NCBI GenBank assembly: GCA_029210585.1 | Contig: JARGFP010000002.1 | Span: 62,001 to 126,000 of the forward strand | Direction of reading: 5' to 3' | Source: Bacteroidales bacterium | GTDB taxonomy: Bacteria; Bacteroidota; Bacteroidia; Bacteroidales; GCA-2748055 | Length of the DNA: 64,000 nucleotides | Part shown: one piece after another, positions 8,817 through 18,000 of the stretch | How the letters are laid out: every line of letters starts with the position of its first letter | Position numbering within the stretch: the first letter of the stretch is position 1 | Made by a program: the position numbers and the translations under genes | Notes under the pieces: generated by a model | Told to the model about the DNA's origin: nothing | What the model saw: only the letters and a program-made list of their open reading frames with translations | Databases searched by the model: none

Positions 8817-9998
8817 TTATTGTAAGTGCTTTTCCACAGAACGGATTAAATTTTCTCCAAAGTTATCCTTTTCAACGATGGTACCGGCGGGATTGATCAG
8901 GAAATTGGCTGGAATCCTCTCGATCCGGTAAAGATTGGCCACTGCCGACTCCCATCGTTCCAGTTCACTGGCATGGTACCAGCCAGGAATCTGTTCTTTG
9001 ACTGCCGCATGCCATTCCTGCTTATCATCATCGATCGATACGCTGATAATGACCAAGTCCTGTTCACCGAATTTCCTGGCACATTCGGCCAGGAACCTGT
9101 TTTCTTCCAGGGAGGGTTTGCTCCAGGAAGCCCAGAAATGCAGTAATACAAATTTTCCCCTGAACGTTGAAAGGGTGAGCGGATGGTCATCGATTGACTG
9201 AATCACAAAATCAGGTGCTTTGTCACCTGGCTGAAGCTGCACCTCCTGTTGCTGGTTTCGCAGCTGTTCCATTGCAGCTGCCAACTCACTGTGAAGGGCC
9301 CTTACTGCCTCGTTACCAGGATAACTGGCATAGAGTACTGAATCGGCGAACCTGTAAATTTCAAGGTCGGTAAGCGGGTGGAACACCGGCAGTCCCGGAC
9401 CGAACTGGTTGTACAATGCGATCAGTATGGCTGGTGAGTCGGGGTGGTTCAGGATAAATTCCCTTGAATAGTTGTGAAAGGCACCAGAGACGGAGTCAAA
9501 CCGCGCATTCAGCTCTTGTTTTTTTTCGGCATAGCCGGGGCCGGGTGGGATATTCCTCGATGCAAGCGCAATCTTTTCCAGTTGTTCAAGGGCTTCCTTA
9601 TGGACGATTGCCAGCTGTCTCAGGAGATCGGAATACCCAGAGCCTTCGACCGTGTATGGATACAAATTTTCTGCTGTACCTGTGAGATGCAGGTGGTCGC
9701 CGGGACTGGCAATGAGCGTGATATACCCCTGGTCGGTATACTTCAGCGCATAATAATTCATCCCGGGTTCACTGAAAGTGATAGCGAACTGTCCGCGGTC
9801 ATCGCAGCGGACTGAATCGATGGGAACAAAGGCAGTGGTACCCATAAGGTCCAGGGTCACAAGCTGGTCTTCCCCGTTTTCCAACGTGCCTGTGATGGTG
9901 ATCTGACCGGTTTCGGCAGATGATGGTTCACTTTTTTGCTGCCGGGAACAACCGGCAACAAAAGTGACCAAAACAACAATAAGCATCCTCAGCAACAT
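8817..9998 (-). CDS. TlpA-like lipoprotein, paralogue of the next gene, CxxC lost
   Basis: Lipoprotein (lipobox VAGC, Cys17) with the same build as its neighbour: beta-rich DUF4369-like N-domain (about 30-120), helical middle, and a C-terminal thioredoxin domain from about 255. The core reads KFVLLHFWASWSKPSLEENR, so the CxxC of TlpA is replaced by SKPS; IPANFLIN retains the cis-proline loop. The two genes are clearly related in layout but diverged along most of their length, so the duplication is old and the cysteine loss is not a recent accident. It is the first gene of the minus-strand unit, preceded by a -7 box at 10027-10034. Confidence 0.82.
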   Translation of the reverse strand: MLLRMLIVVLVTFVAGCSRQQKSEPSSAETGQITITGTLENGEDQLVTLDLMGTTAFVPIDSVRCDDRGQFAITFSEPGMNYYALKYTDQGYITLIASPGDHLHLTGTAENLYPYTVEGSGYSDLLRQLAIVHKEALEQLEKIALASRNIPPGPGYAEKKQELNARFDSVSGAFHNYSREFILNHPDSPAILIALYNQFGPGLPVFHPLTDLEIYRFADSVLYASYPGNEAVRALHSELAAAMEQLRNQQQEVQLQPGDKAPDFVIQSIDDHPLTLSTFRGKFVLLHFWASWSKPSLEENRFLAECARKFGEQDLVIISVSIDDDKQEWHAAVKEQIPGWYHASELERWESAVANLYRIERIPANFLINPAGTIVEKDNFGENLIRSVEKHLQ

Positions 9999-10026
9999 GT
10001 GATTTCCGTTTAACGTACGAAATTAT

Positions 10027-10034
10027 CAAATTTA
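10027..10034 (-). promoter_or_regulatory. -7 promoter element TAAATTTG for the TlpA-like pair
   Basis: Minus-strand TAAATTTG fits TAnnTTTG, about 30 bp upstream of the lipoprotein ATG. No convincing -33 partner. Confidence 0.5.
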
Positions 10035-10147
10035 ACCTAAAGTATTGACATCCCCGGTAAATACTAACGCGCAGAAAAGAGGTGTAGTATAAACAAAATT
10101 TAATTTGATTAGTTACTACAACTGTCTGTTCTCAACAATTTTAGTTA

Positions 10148-10155
10148 TATCTTTG
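10148..10155 (+). promoter_or_regulatory. -7 promoter element TATCTTTG for the glycogen operon
   Basis: Fits TAnnTTTG and lies 21 bp before the debranching-enzyme ATG. It is the only clear promoter for the tightly spaced genes from 10177 to 14931. Confidence 0.55.
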
Positions 10156-10176
10156 TGTCAATAAAAATCGCTGTTT

Positions 10177-12120
10177 ATGGCATTCCTCAAATTTGATAAG
10201 GCAGAGCTGGTCAACCTTGAATACTCCCTTTCCCGGGAAGCATTAAGATCCAATCGTGCAGGTTCTTTCGCTTCCACCACAATTGCCGGGTGTAATACGC
10301 GCAAATACCATGGTCTGCTCATCTGCCCGGTCGAATATCTCGACGGGGAAAATCATGTGCTGCTTTCCTCACTGGATATTTCCGTTATTCAGCATGAAAA
10401 ATCGTTTAACCTTGGGATACATAAGTACGAAGGAGATTTGTACGTACCCAGGGGACATAAATATATCCGGGATTTTGATGCGGAAAAGGGATCCCGCACG
10501 ACCTTCCGTGTGGGTGGGGTTGTGCTGACCCGCGAGACGATGCTGGTTCAGAAAAAGGAACAGATGCTGGTGAAGATCACCCTTGATGAAGCCCATTCGG
10601 ATACCAGGGTGCAATTCAGACCTTTCCTCGCATTCAGGAACATTCATAAACTCAGCAAGGCCAATCTTTACCTGAACCGCCAGTATGCACAGGTGCCCAA
10701 CGGTATCAAACTGAGGATGTATGACGGGTATCCTGAACTGCATATGCAGCTGTCCGGGAAAGCAGAGTTTGTTCCGGTACCGGACTGGTACTACAACGTG
10801 GAATACCTGGAGGAACAGCGCAGGGGGTATGAATTCAAGGAGGACCTGTATGTTCCGGGATATTTTGAGGTGCCGATGAAAAAGGGCGAAACGATCATCT
10901 TTTCTGCATCCACTACCGAGGAAAAACCTGCCGGTCTGAAGCGTCGCTTCAAGGCAGAAGAGGACTTGCGGACGCCCCTCGACAGTTTCAGGAACTGCCT
11001 GGTGAATTCGGCCCAGCAATATTTCGTAAGAAAGAACAGTGTTACAGAAATACTTTCCGGGTTTCCCTGGCTGGATGTCAGAAGCCGTTATACTTTCCTG
11101 TCGCTGCCGGGCCTGACTTTGGCGCAGGGAAATGATACCACTGCTGCACTGAATGTGATCGATACCATGACAGGCAGGCTGAAGGACGGCCTCTTTCCGA
11201 ATACCTCGCGCCAGCATCACGATTTCTATAATTCCATTGATGCCCCGCTTTGGTTCATATGGACCTTGCAGCAGTTGGAGAAGCAGATCGGGATTGATCC
11301 GTGGAAAATGTACCGCAAGGAGATCATGCAAATCATGGAGGCTTACAGGAACGGTACGCATTTAGGCATCTCCATGTCGGAGAACGGCCTGGTTGCCGGA
11401 GGTGATGAAGGAATTCCGCTCACGTGGATGGATGCCATGGCAGAGGGGCAGGCCATTACCCTGCGTCCCGGTTATACAGTGGAAGTCAACGCGTTGTGGT
11501 ACAATGCGGTTTGCCAGGTCCTGCAATGGGCAGGTGAGAAAAGCAGTGTGGCCAGGCAATGGAAAGACCTTCCTGAAAAGATCAGGAATGCTTATGTTGA
11601 TCATTTCTGGATTGATGATAAAGGGTACCTGGCAGATTATGTCCACAATGGATTCAGGGACGATTCCGTACGGCCGAACCAGGTAATTGCCGCATCGATG
11701 GATCATGCCCCTGTCACAAAAGAGATGAAAAAGAGCCTGCTGGATGTGGTCGAAAGCGAATTGCTTACCCAAAAGGGGCTGCGCACACTTTCTCCGAAGA
11801 ATATCGCCTACAGGGGGCTTTACACGGGTGACCAGGAAAAACGTGACAGGGCGGTGCACCAGGGTTCGGTATGGCCATGGTTGCTGGAGCATTTTGTGAA
11901 GGGGTACCTGGAGGTCCACAAGCGCTCCGGAATGATCCTTGCGCGAAAGATATATGACGGGTTCGAGGAGGACATGACCAAGTACGGTATTGGAACGATC
12001 CCCGAGCTGTACGACGGAAACCCGCCGCATGATCCGCGGGGTGCCATCAGTTTTGCTCCGAGCGTTGCCTCATTGCTCCGGATTGGTGAGATGATCGATA
12101 TGTTTAATAAGCAAAAATAA
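10177..12120 (+). CDS. Glycogen debranching enzyme (amylo-alpha-1,6-glucosidase, GH133 type)
   Basis: Cytoplasmic debranching enzyme that removes alpha-1,6-linked side chains from glycogen. At 647 residues it shows an N-terminal beta-sandwich domain (NLEYSLSREALRSNRAGSFAS near 10, followed by NTRKYHGLL) and a C-terminal (alpha/alpha)6 barrel from about 270 with SRQHHDFYNSIDAPLWF, GGDEGIPLTWMDA and VEVNALWYNAV. It opens a run with a GT4 glycosyltransferase (14 bp on) and a GH57 enzyme (16 bp further). The same three-gene order occurs in Bacteroides, as I recall it, and is consistent with glycogen turnover. Confidence 0.92.
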   Translation: MAFLKFDKAELVNLEYSLSREALRSNRAGSFASTTIAGCNTRKYHGLLICPVEYLDGENHVLLSSLDISVIQHEKSFNLGIHKYEGDLYVPRGHKYIRDFDAEKGSRTTFRVGGVVLTRETMLVQKKEQMLVKITLDEAHSDTRVQFRPFLAFRNIHKLSKANLYLNRQYAQVPNGIKLRMYDGYPELHMQLSGKAEFVPVPDWYYNVEYLEEQRRGYEFKEDLYVPGYFEVPMKKGETIIFSASTTEEKPAGLKRRFKAEEDLRTPLDSFRNCLVNSAQQYFVRKNSVTEILSGFPWLDVRSRYTFLSLPGLTLAQGNDTTAALNVIDTMTGRLKDGLFPNTSRQHHDFYNSIDAPLWFIWTLQQLEKQIGIDPWKMYRKEIMQIMEAYRNGTHLGISMSENGLVAGGDEGIPLTWMDAMAEGQAITLRPGYTVEVNALWYNAVCQVLQWAGEKSSVARQWKDLPEKIRNAYVDHFWIDDKGYLADYVHNGFRDDSVRPNQVIAASMDHAPVTKEMKKSLLDVVESELLTQKGLRTLSPKNIAYRGLYTGDQEKRDRAVHQGSVWPWLLEHFVKGYLEVHKRSGMILARKIYDGFEEDMTKYGIGTIPELYDGNPPHDPRGAISFAPSVASLLRIGEMIDMFNKQK

Positions 12121-12134
12121 AATTTCACAGGTTC

Positions 12135-13424
12135 ATGAAGGTACTAATGTTCGGGTGGGAATTTCCGCCACATATCTCAGGGGGGTTGGGAACTGCAAGT
12201 TTCGGACTTACCCGCGGACTTTCCACAATTCCCGACCTGGATGTCATCTTTGTTGTGCCCAGGGCCTATGGAGATGAGGATCAGAGCAAGATGCGGCTGA
12301 TCGGAGCGGGAGATATCACCCTGGATACAAAGCACATGAGGTTTTCGAAATTGCTGGGCAGCATTTCCTACATCGAGGTCAGTTCCAACCTGGTACCGTA
12401 CCATTCCCCTGAAGAATATGAATCGCTGGTGAACAAAGCGGAGAACAAGAAAAAGAAACTGATCCACACCACGATGGGAGGAAAGCTGGTATTTTCGGGG
12501 GGATACGGTAAGAACCTGTACGAAGAGATCGCCAATTATGCCCTTGTTGCCCAACAGATCGCAGATGAAAATGAACACGACGTGATCCATGCCCATGACT
12601 GGCTGACTTATCCGGCAGGGATGGCAGCGAAGGGTATTTCCGGTAAACCGTTGGTGATCCATGTACACGCCACGGATTTCGACCGGTCCGGGGGTAAGGT
12701 GAATCCCGGTGTTTTCGAAATCGAAAAGAAGGGCATGGAAGCTGCGGACAAGGTCATTGCCGTGAGCAATCTTACGCGCAACACCATCATTGAAAAGTAC
12801 GGGATCGCACCTGAGAAAGTAACCACTGTCTATAACGCGGTTGAACCGCTCGGGGACCAGGAAAAGATTGCCTTGCGGCGCGGGATCGACGACAAGGTAG
12901 TGACTTTCCTGGGGCGTGTCACCCTGCAGAAAGGCCCTGAATATTTTGTACAGGCCGCAGAAAAGGTGTTGCGCAAAATGGAAAATGTGCGTTTCGTGAT
13001 GGCCGGAAGTGGTGAACTGCTGGAGCGGATGATTAGCTGGGCAGCTTCACTGGGCATCGCCGATAAGTTCCATTTTACCGGGTTTCTGAAGGGTGACGAT
13101 GTGTTCAGGATGTTCTCCATCAGTGATGTGTACGTAATGCCTTCGGTATCCGAACCTTTTGGAATATCTCCGCTTGAAGCCATGCAATCCAATGTGCCTA
13201 CGATTATCTCAAACCAGTCGGGCGTTGCCGAGATATTGAAATATGCCATCAAAACGGATTTCTGGGATGTGGATGCCATGGCAGATGCGATCTACGGTTT
13301 ATTGAACTATCCGTCCCTTTCCGAGGTCTTTAAGAAATATGGGAAAGAGGAGGTGGACAACATGAAATGGGAAAATTCCGCTAAGAAAGTTTTTTCGCTA
13401 TACAAGGATGCAGTTTTAACGTAA
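12135..13424 (+). CDS. GT4-family glycosyltransferase in the glycogen locus
   Basis: A 429-residue GT-B retaining glycosyltransferase. The N-domain starts with MKVLMFGWEFPPHISGGLGT, whose glycine loop resembles the KxGGL motif of glycogen/starch synthases, then HAHDWLTYPAGM near 155 and VIHVHATDFDRSG. The C-domain holds FLGRVTLQKGPEYFVQAAE and the nucleotide-sugar motif SEPFGISPLEAMQSNVPTI near 340. By position it is probably the glucan-elongating enzyme, but the donor (ADP- or UDP-glucose) is unproven and no glgC is in the window. It is co-transcribed with the debranching enzyme. Confidence 0.85.
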   Translation: MKVLMFGWEFPPHISGGLGTASFGLTRGLSTIPDLDVIFVVPRAYGDEDQSKMRLIGAGDITLDTKHMRFSKLLGSISYIEVSSNLVPYHSPEEYESLVNKAENKKKKLIHTTMGGKLVFSGGYGKNLYEEIANYALVAQQIADENEHDVIHAHDWLTYPAGMAAKGISGKPLVIHVHATDFDRSGGKVNPGVFEIEKKGMEAADKVIAVSNLTRNTIIEKYGIAPEKVTTVYNAVEPLGDQEKIALRRGIDDKVVTFLGRVTLQKGPEYFVQAAEKVLRKMENVRFVMAGSGELLERMISWAASLGIADKFHFTGFLKGDDVFRMFSISDVYVMPSVSEPFGISPLEAMQSNVPTIISNQSGVAEILKYAIKTDFWDVDAMADAIYGLLNYPSLSEVFKKYGKEEVDNMKWENSAKKVFSLYKDAVLT

Positions 13425-13440
13425 CAATGAATTACCAGTA

Positions 13441-14931
13441 ATGAGAACAATCTGCTTATATTTCCAGGTTCATCAGCCTTTCAGGTTCAGGACCTATCGT
13501 TTTTTCGACATTGGAAATGACCATTATTATTACGATGATTACACCAATGAGAGTATCCTGCGTAAAGTGGCGGAAAAAAGTTACCTCCCGGCCAACCGGC
13601 TGCTCCTGGAAATGATCAGCCGGCACAAAGGGAAATTCAAGATTGCATTCTCTGTTTCGGGCATCGCCATTGAACAGTTCAAACTGTATGCCCCGGATGT
13701 GCTCGACAGTTTCAGGGCCCTTGCTGAAACAGGCCAGGTGGAATTCCTGGCAGAAACCTATGCCCACTCACTGGCTTCCATGAAAGACAGTGATGAGTTT
13801 ACTAAGCAGGTGATGGATCACAAAGCATTGGTAAAGGAACATTTCGGGCTGGAGCCCAATGTGTTCAGAAATACAGAGCTGATCTATTCCGATGAAATCG
13901 GTGCAGCAGTGTATAAAATGGGTTTCAGGACCATGCTTACAGAAGGTGCCAAGCACGTGCTTGGATGGAAAAGTCCAAACTACCTCTATTGCAATGCCAT
14001 CGAGCCGCGCCTCAAGGTATTGCTGAAAAATTTCAAGCTGAGCGACGATATCGCCTTCCGCTTTTCCAATAAAAGCTGGTCGGATTATCCCCTTACCGCT
14101 GAGAAATTTGCAGACTGGCTGAAAGCGCTGCCGGCCGCAGAGGAGACCGTGAACCTGTTCATGGATTATGAAACCTTTGGAGAACACCAGTGGGCAGAGA
14201 CAGGCATCTTTGAATTTCTGAAAGCACTGCCTGAAGCAGTCTTTAAGAAAACAAAGTATACATTCAGCACACCTTCCGAGGTGGCGAAGAACCTGCAGGT
14301 GGTTTCGGCGGTGCATGTCCCGAATCCAATTTCCTGGGCGGATGAGGAACGCGACCTTTCCGCCTGGCTCGGAAACGAGATGCAGAAAGAAGCTTTCAAC
14401 AAATTGTATGAACTGAAAGACCGGGTATATGAAAGCAACGACAGGGAGCTACTGCTGGATTTCAAGTATCTCCAGGTGAGCGACCATTTTTATTATATGT
14501 CCACGAAGTTTTTCTCAGATGGCGAGGTCCATTCCTATTTCAATCCATACAGCACTCCTTATGAAGCATTTATCAACTATATGAATGTGCTGAGTGATTT
14601 CAAAATCAGGGTGGATGCTGCCGTACCATCCGGCAAAGACGGGGAAATTTCCAGGCTCAGCAAGATCATCAGGGAAAAGGATGAAACGATTGCCAAATAT
14701 GATAAGGAGATTCAGCGGTTAAAGAAAAGCGCTTCACATGCAAAAGCTACTGCGGGCAGACCCAGGAAAGGACCGGTAAAGACTGCGGCAACCATGACCG
14801 CCACAGCACCTGCAGGAACCAAGGCCAACACTACCACTAAAACAACTTCCAGAACTACTGCCAAACACCCAGCCAAAACTACATCAAAATCCAGCGGGAA
14901 GAAGACCGGTACCGGCAGATCCAAAAAGTGA
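13441..14931 (+). CDS. GH57 alpha-amylase-type enzyme with basic low-complexity tail
   Basis: A GH57 glycoside hydrolase with no signal peptide, so cytoplasmic. Its short N-terminus (FQVHQPFRFR, His11) is the first GH57 block; the likely nucleophile is Glu146 in VFRNTELIYS and the acid/base Asp243 in NLFMDYETFGEHQ. These positions are assigned by family pattern. Residues ~420-437 form a short charged coil, and ~440-496 are a Lys/Thr/Ala-rich tail resembling a histone-H1-like segment, which is not part of the GH57 fold. It is the third gene of the glycogen operon, starting 16 bp after the GT4 gene. The exact role (amylase, glucanotransferase or branching) cannot be told. Confidence 0.88.
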   Translation: MRTICLYFQVHQPFRFRTYRFFDIGNDHYYYDDYTNESILRKVAEKSYLPANRLLLEMISRHKGKFKIAFSVSGIAIEQFKLYAPDVLDSFRALAETGQVEFLAETYAHSLASMKDSDEFTKQVMDHKALVKEHFGLEPNVFRNTELIYSDEIGAAVYKMGFRTMLTEGAKHVLGWKSPNYLYCNAIEPRLKVLLKNFKLSDDIAFRFSNKSWSDYPLTAEKFADWLKALPAAEETVNLFMDYETFGEHQWAETGIFEFLKALPEAVFKKTKYTFSTPSEVAKNLQVVSAVHVPNPISWADEERDLSAWLGNEMQKEAFNKLYELKDRVYESNDRELLLDFKYLQVSDHFYYMSTKFFSDGEVHSYFNPYSTPYEAFINYMNVLSDFKIRVDAAVPSGKDGEISRLSKIIREKDETIAKYDKEIQRLKKSASHAKATAGRPRKGPVKTAATMTATAPAGTKANTTTKTTSRTTAKHPAKTTSKSSGKKTGTGRSKK

Positions 14932-15005
14932 TGCCGGCAGGTCTCGTGTGGGATGAAGAGAGAAATTTATGTAATTATTGTACTTAATTATTTAAGCAAA
15001 CAGAG

Positions 15006-18000
15006 ATGAGTAATACGATCATTGCTCCCTCTTACCTTTTTGAGGTAAGCTGGGAAGTATGTAACAAAATAGGAGGAATTCATACAGTACTTGCCACCAA
15101 GGCAAACACAATCATGGAAAAGATGATGGACCGGTATATCGTCATCGGTCCGGATGTATACAGGGACAGCGGGGCGCATCCTGAATTTGTCGAGGACAGC
15201 GGATTGTACCGTGAGTGGACCCAGCAGGCAGCCAGCGAAGGGCTCACCGTAAGGATCGGCAGGTGGAAAATCGAGGGCGAACCTGTGGCTTTCCTGGTGG
15301 ATTTCACGACGTTCTTTCCCAGGAAAGATGAAATTTTCAAGAAGTTCTGGGAGTTGTACCACGTGGATTCCATCTCCGGTCAATGGGATTATACTGAGCC
15401 GATGATGTTTGGTTATGCCACCGGAAAGCTCATTGAAAGTTTCATCCGGTTCCATGGCCTGAAGAAAAAACGGATCGTTGCCCACTTCCATGAGTGGATG
15501 ACCGGCGCTTCCTTATTGTGCCTGAAGGAATCTCAACCCCAGGTAGGTACAGTCTTTACAACCCATGCCACGGTGATCGGCAGGTCGATGGCGGGCAATC
15601 ACCAGCCGTTATACGGCAGCATGGAAAGCATCAATGCTGAGGAAAAGGCCCGGGAACTCGATGTGGTCGCCAAACAATCGGTGGAAAAGATCACCGCACA
15701 ACAGGCAGATGTCTATACCACCGTTAGTGAGCTTACCGCCAGGGAATGCCAGTATTTTCATGGAAGGAAGGTAGACCTGACAACTCCCAACGGGTTTGAG
15801 GACAGTATGATTCCTTCAACTGGTGAATTTGGAGAAAGGAGGATTAATGCCCGTGAAAAGCTGCTGAAGGTTGCGTCGCTTCTAACGGGAGAACAACTCC
15901 CTGGTGATGCGATGCTGATCGCCACCAGCGGGCGATATGAATTCAGGAACAAGGGAATCGATCTGTATATCGATGCACTGGGCCGCCTCAACGCGGGTCA
16001 GCAACTCAAAAAGCCGTTGGTTGCCTATATCCTGATCCCTGCCAACCATTTCGGCCCCAGGAAGGATTTACTGGAGGCCTTGCAAACAGAAGGAAAGCAA
16101 ACAGAAGGAAAGCAAACAGAAGGGGATCCATACCTTACCCATTACCTGCATTATGCCGACCAGGACCTGATCCTGCAGCGATTGCAGACGAACGGACTGC
16201 TGAACCGGAAGGAGGACCAGGTAAAAGTGGTATTCGTACCTTCCTATCTGAAGGGAAACGACGGAATCTTCAACATGGATTACTATGCGGCGCTGACCGG
16301 GTTTGACCTTACCGTGTTCCCCTCCTATTATGAACCCTGGGGGTACACTCCTATGGAAAGCCTGGCGTTCAGTATTCCCACGATCACCACTTCTCTGACC
16401 GGTTTCGGGAACTGGGCCCTTGAAAAGGCGGCCGGCGCTGCGATGGGCATCACCGTAATTCCAAGGGATGACCAGAATGATGAAGACGTCGTGCAGGCCA
16501 TCAGTGAAGCGGTGACAGTTTTCCAGGCCATGGACCAGGGGGCTTATGAAAAGGCAAGGGCAGAAGCATTTGCGATCAGCCGCACAGCACTTTGGACAAG
16601 CCTGATCACCCATTACTGGAAAGCATATTCACTGGCCCTGGAGGGGTCAGTTGAAGCTGAGGAGGAATATGCAACCAGGGAGCGCGTGGAACAACTTCCG
16701 CCAACCTTCAGGTTCCTTACCGATATTGAACCGGTATGGAGGAGGTTGATCGTCAACCAGCAGATTCCGCAGAAACTTCAGTTCCTCGAGGAGCTGGCCC
16801 GGAATATCTGGTGGTCGTGGAACCGGGAAGCAGTTGATCTCTTCCGGTCTGTGGAGCCCGCTCTCTGGGAAGAGGTTGAGGAGAACCCGATCGTCCTGCT
16901 GGAGCGCATGCCCTACGAAAAACTTAAATCGCTGGAAAAAGACGATACTTTTCTTGAGCAGCTACACCGTGTAAAATCTGTTTACGACGAATACATGCAC
17001 ACCCCCCGGCGCAAGGATGCACCGTCGGTGGCATATTTCAGCATGGAATTCGGACTTCACAATTCCCTGAAGATTTATTCCGGCGGACTTGGTCTGCTGG
17101 CGGGTGATTACCTGAAGGAGGCGAGCGACTATAATTACGATATGGTGGGTGTCGGACTGCTTTACAGATACGGCTATTTCAGGCAGGTGATCACTTCCGG
17201 GGGCGTGCAGGTGGCGCATGAGGATTCCCAGGATTTCAGCCGTATCCCGGTCGTGCCCGTAAAAGATGAAGCCGGCAACTGGAAGATGGTCCAGGTGGTT
17301 TTGCCTGGACGAACACTGAAAGCCAGGATATGGAAAGCACAGGTTGGCAGGGTACCGTTGTACCTTTTGGATGCGGACCTGGAAGAAAATAAGCCGATGG
17401 ACCGGGCTGTCACCCACAGGTTGTATGGAGGGGATCATGAGAACCGGTTCAAGCAGGAGTTGCTGCTGGGCATTGGTGGTGTAAGGGCCTTGCGTGAGCT
17501 GGGGATTCATACCGACCTGTATCACCTGAACGAAGGCCATGCTGCATTTACAGGTTTTGAGCGTCTGCGTGAATATATCGTGGACAACAAAATGACCTAC
17601 CCGGAGGCACGCGAAGTGGTACGCTCCACCAGCCTGTTCACTACTCACACCCCAGTACCGGCCGGACACGACAAGTTTGATGAAAACATGATGCGTACCT
17701 ACCTGAGTCATTACCCTGAACCGCTTACCATCAGATGGAACAGGATGATGAACCTGGGCAGGGAGAACCACAACGACACCAACGAACTTTTCTCCATGAG
17801 CGTGCTGGCTGTCAACCTTTCCCAGGAAGTAAACGGCGTAAGCAAGCTTCACGGACAGGTAAGCAGGGAGATGTTCAGGGTCATGTGGAAAGGGTACATG
17901 GCCGACGAATTGCATATCGGACATGTCACCAACGGGGTACATCTTTCCACGTGGCTCGCCGACAGCTGGAGATCGTTTTACCTGAAGGAATTTGGGCAGG

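Noticed and set aside
16962-17942. Long antisense frame within the phosphorylase gene
   Set aside because: The plus strand has clear phosphorylase motifs and the antisense frame has none.
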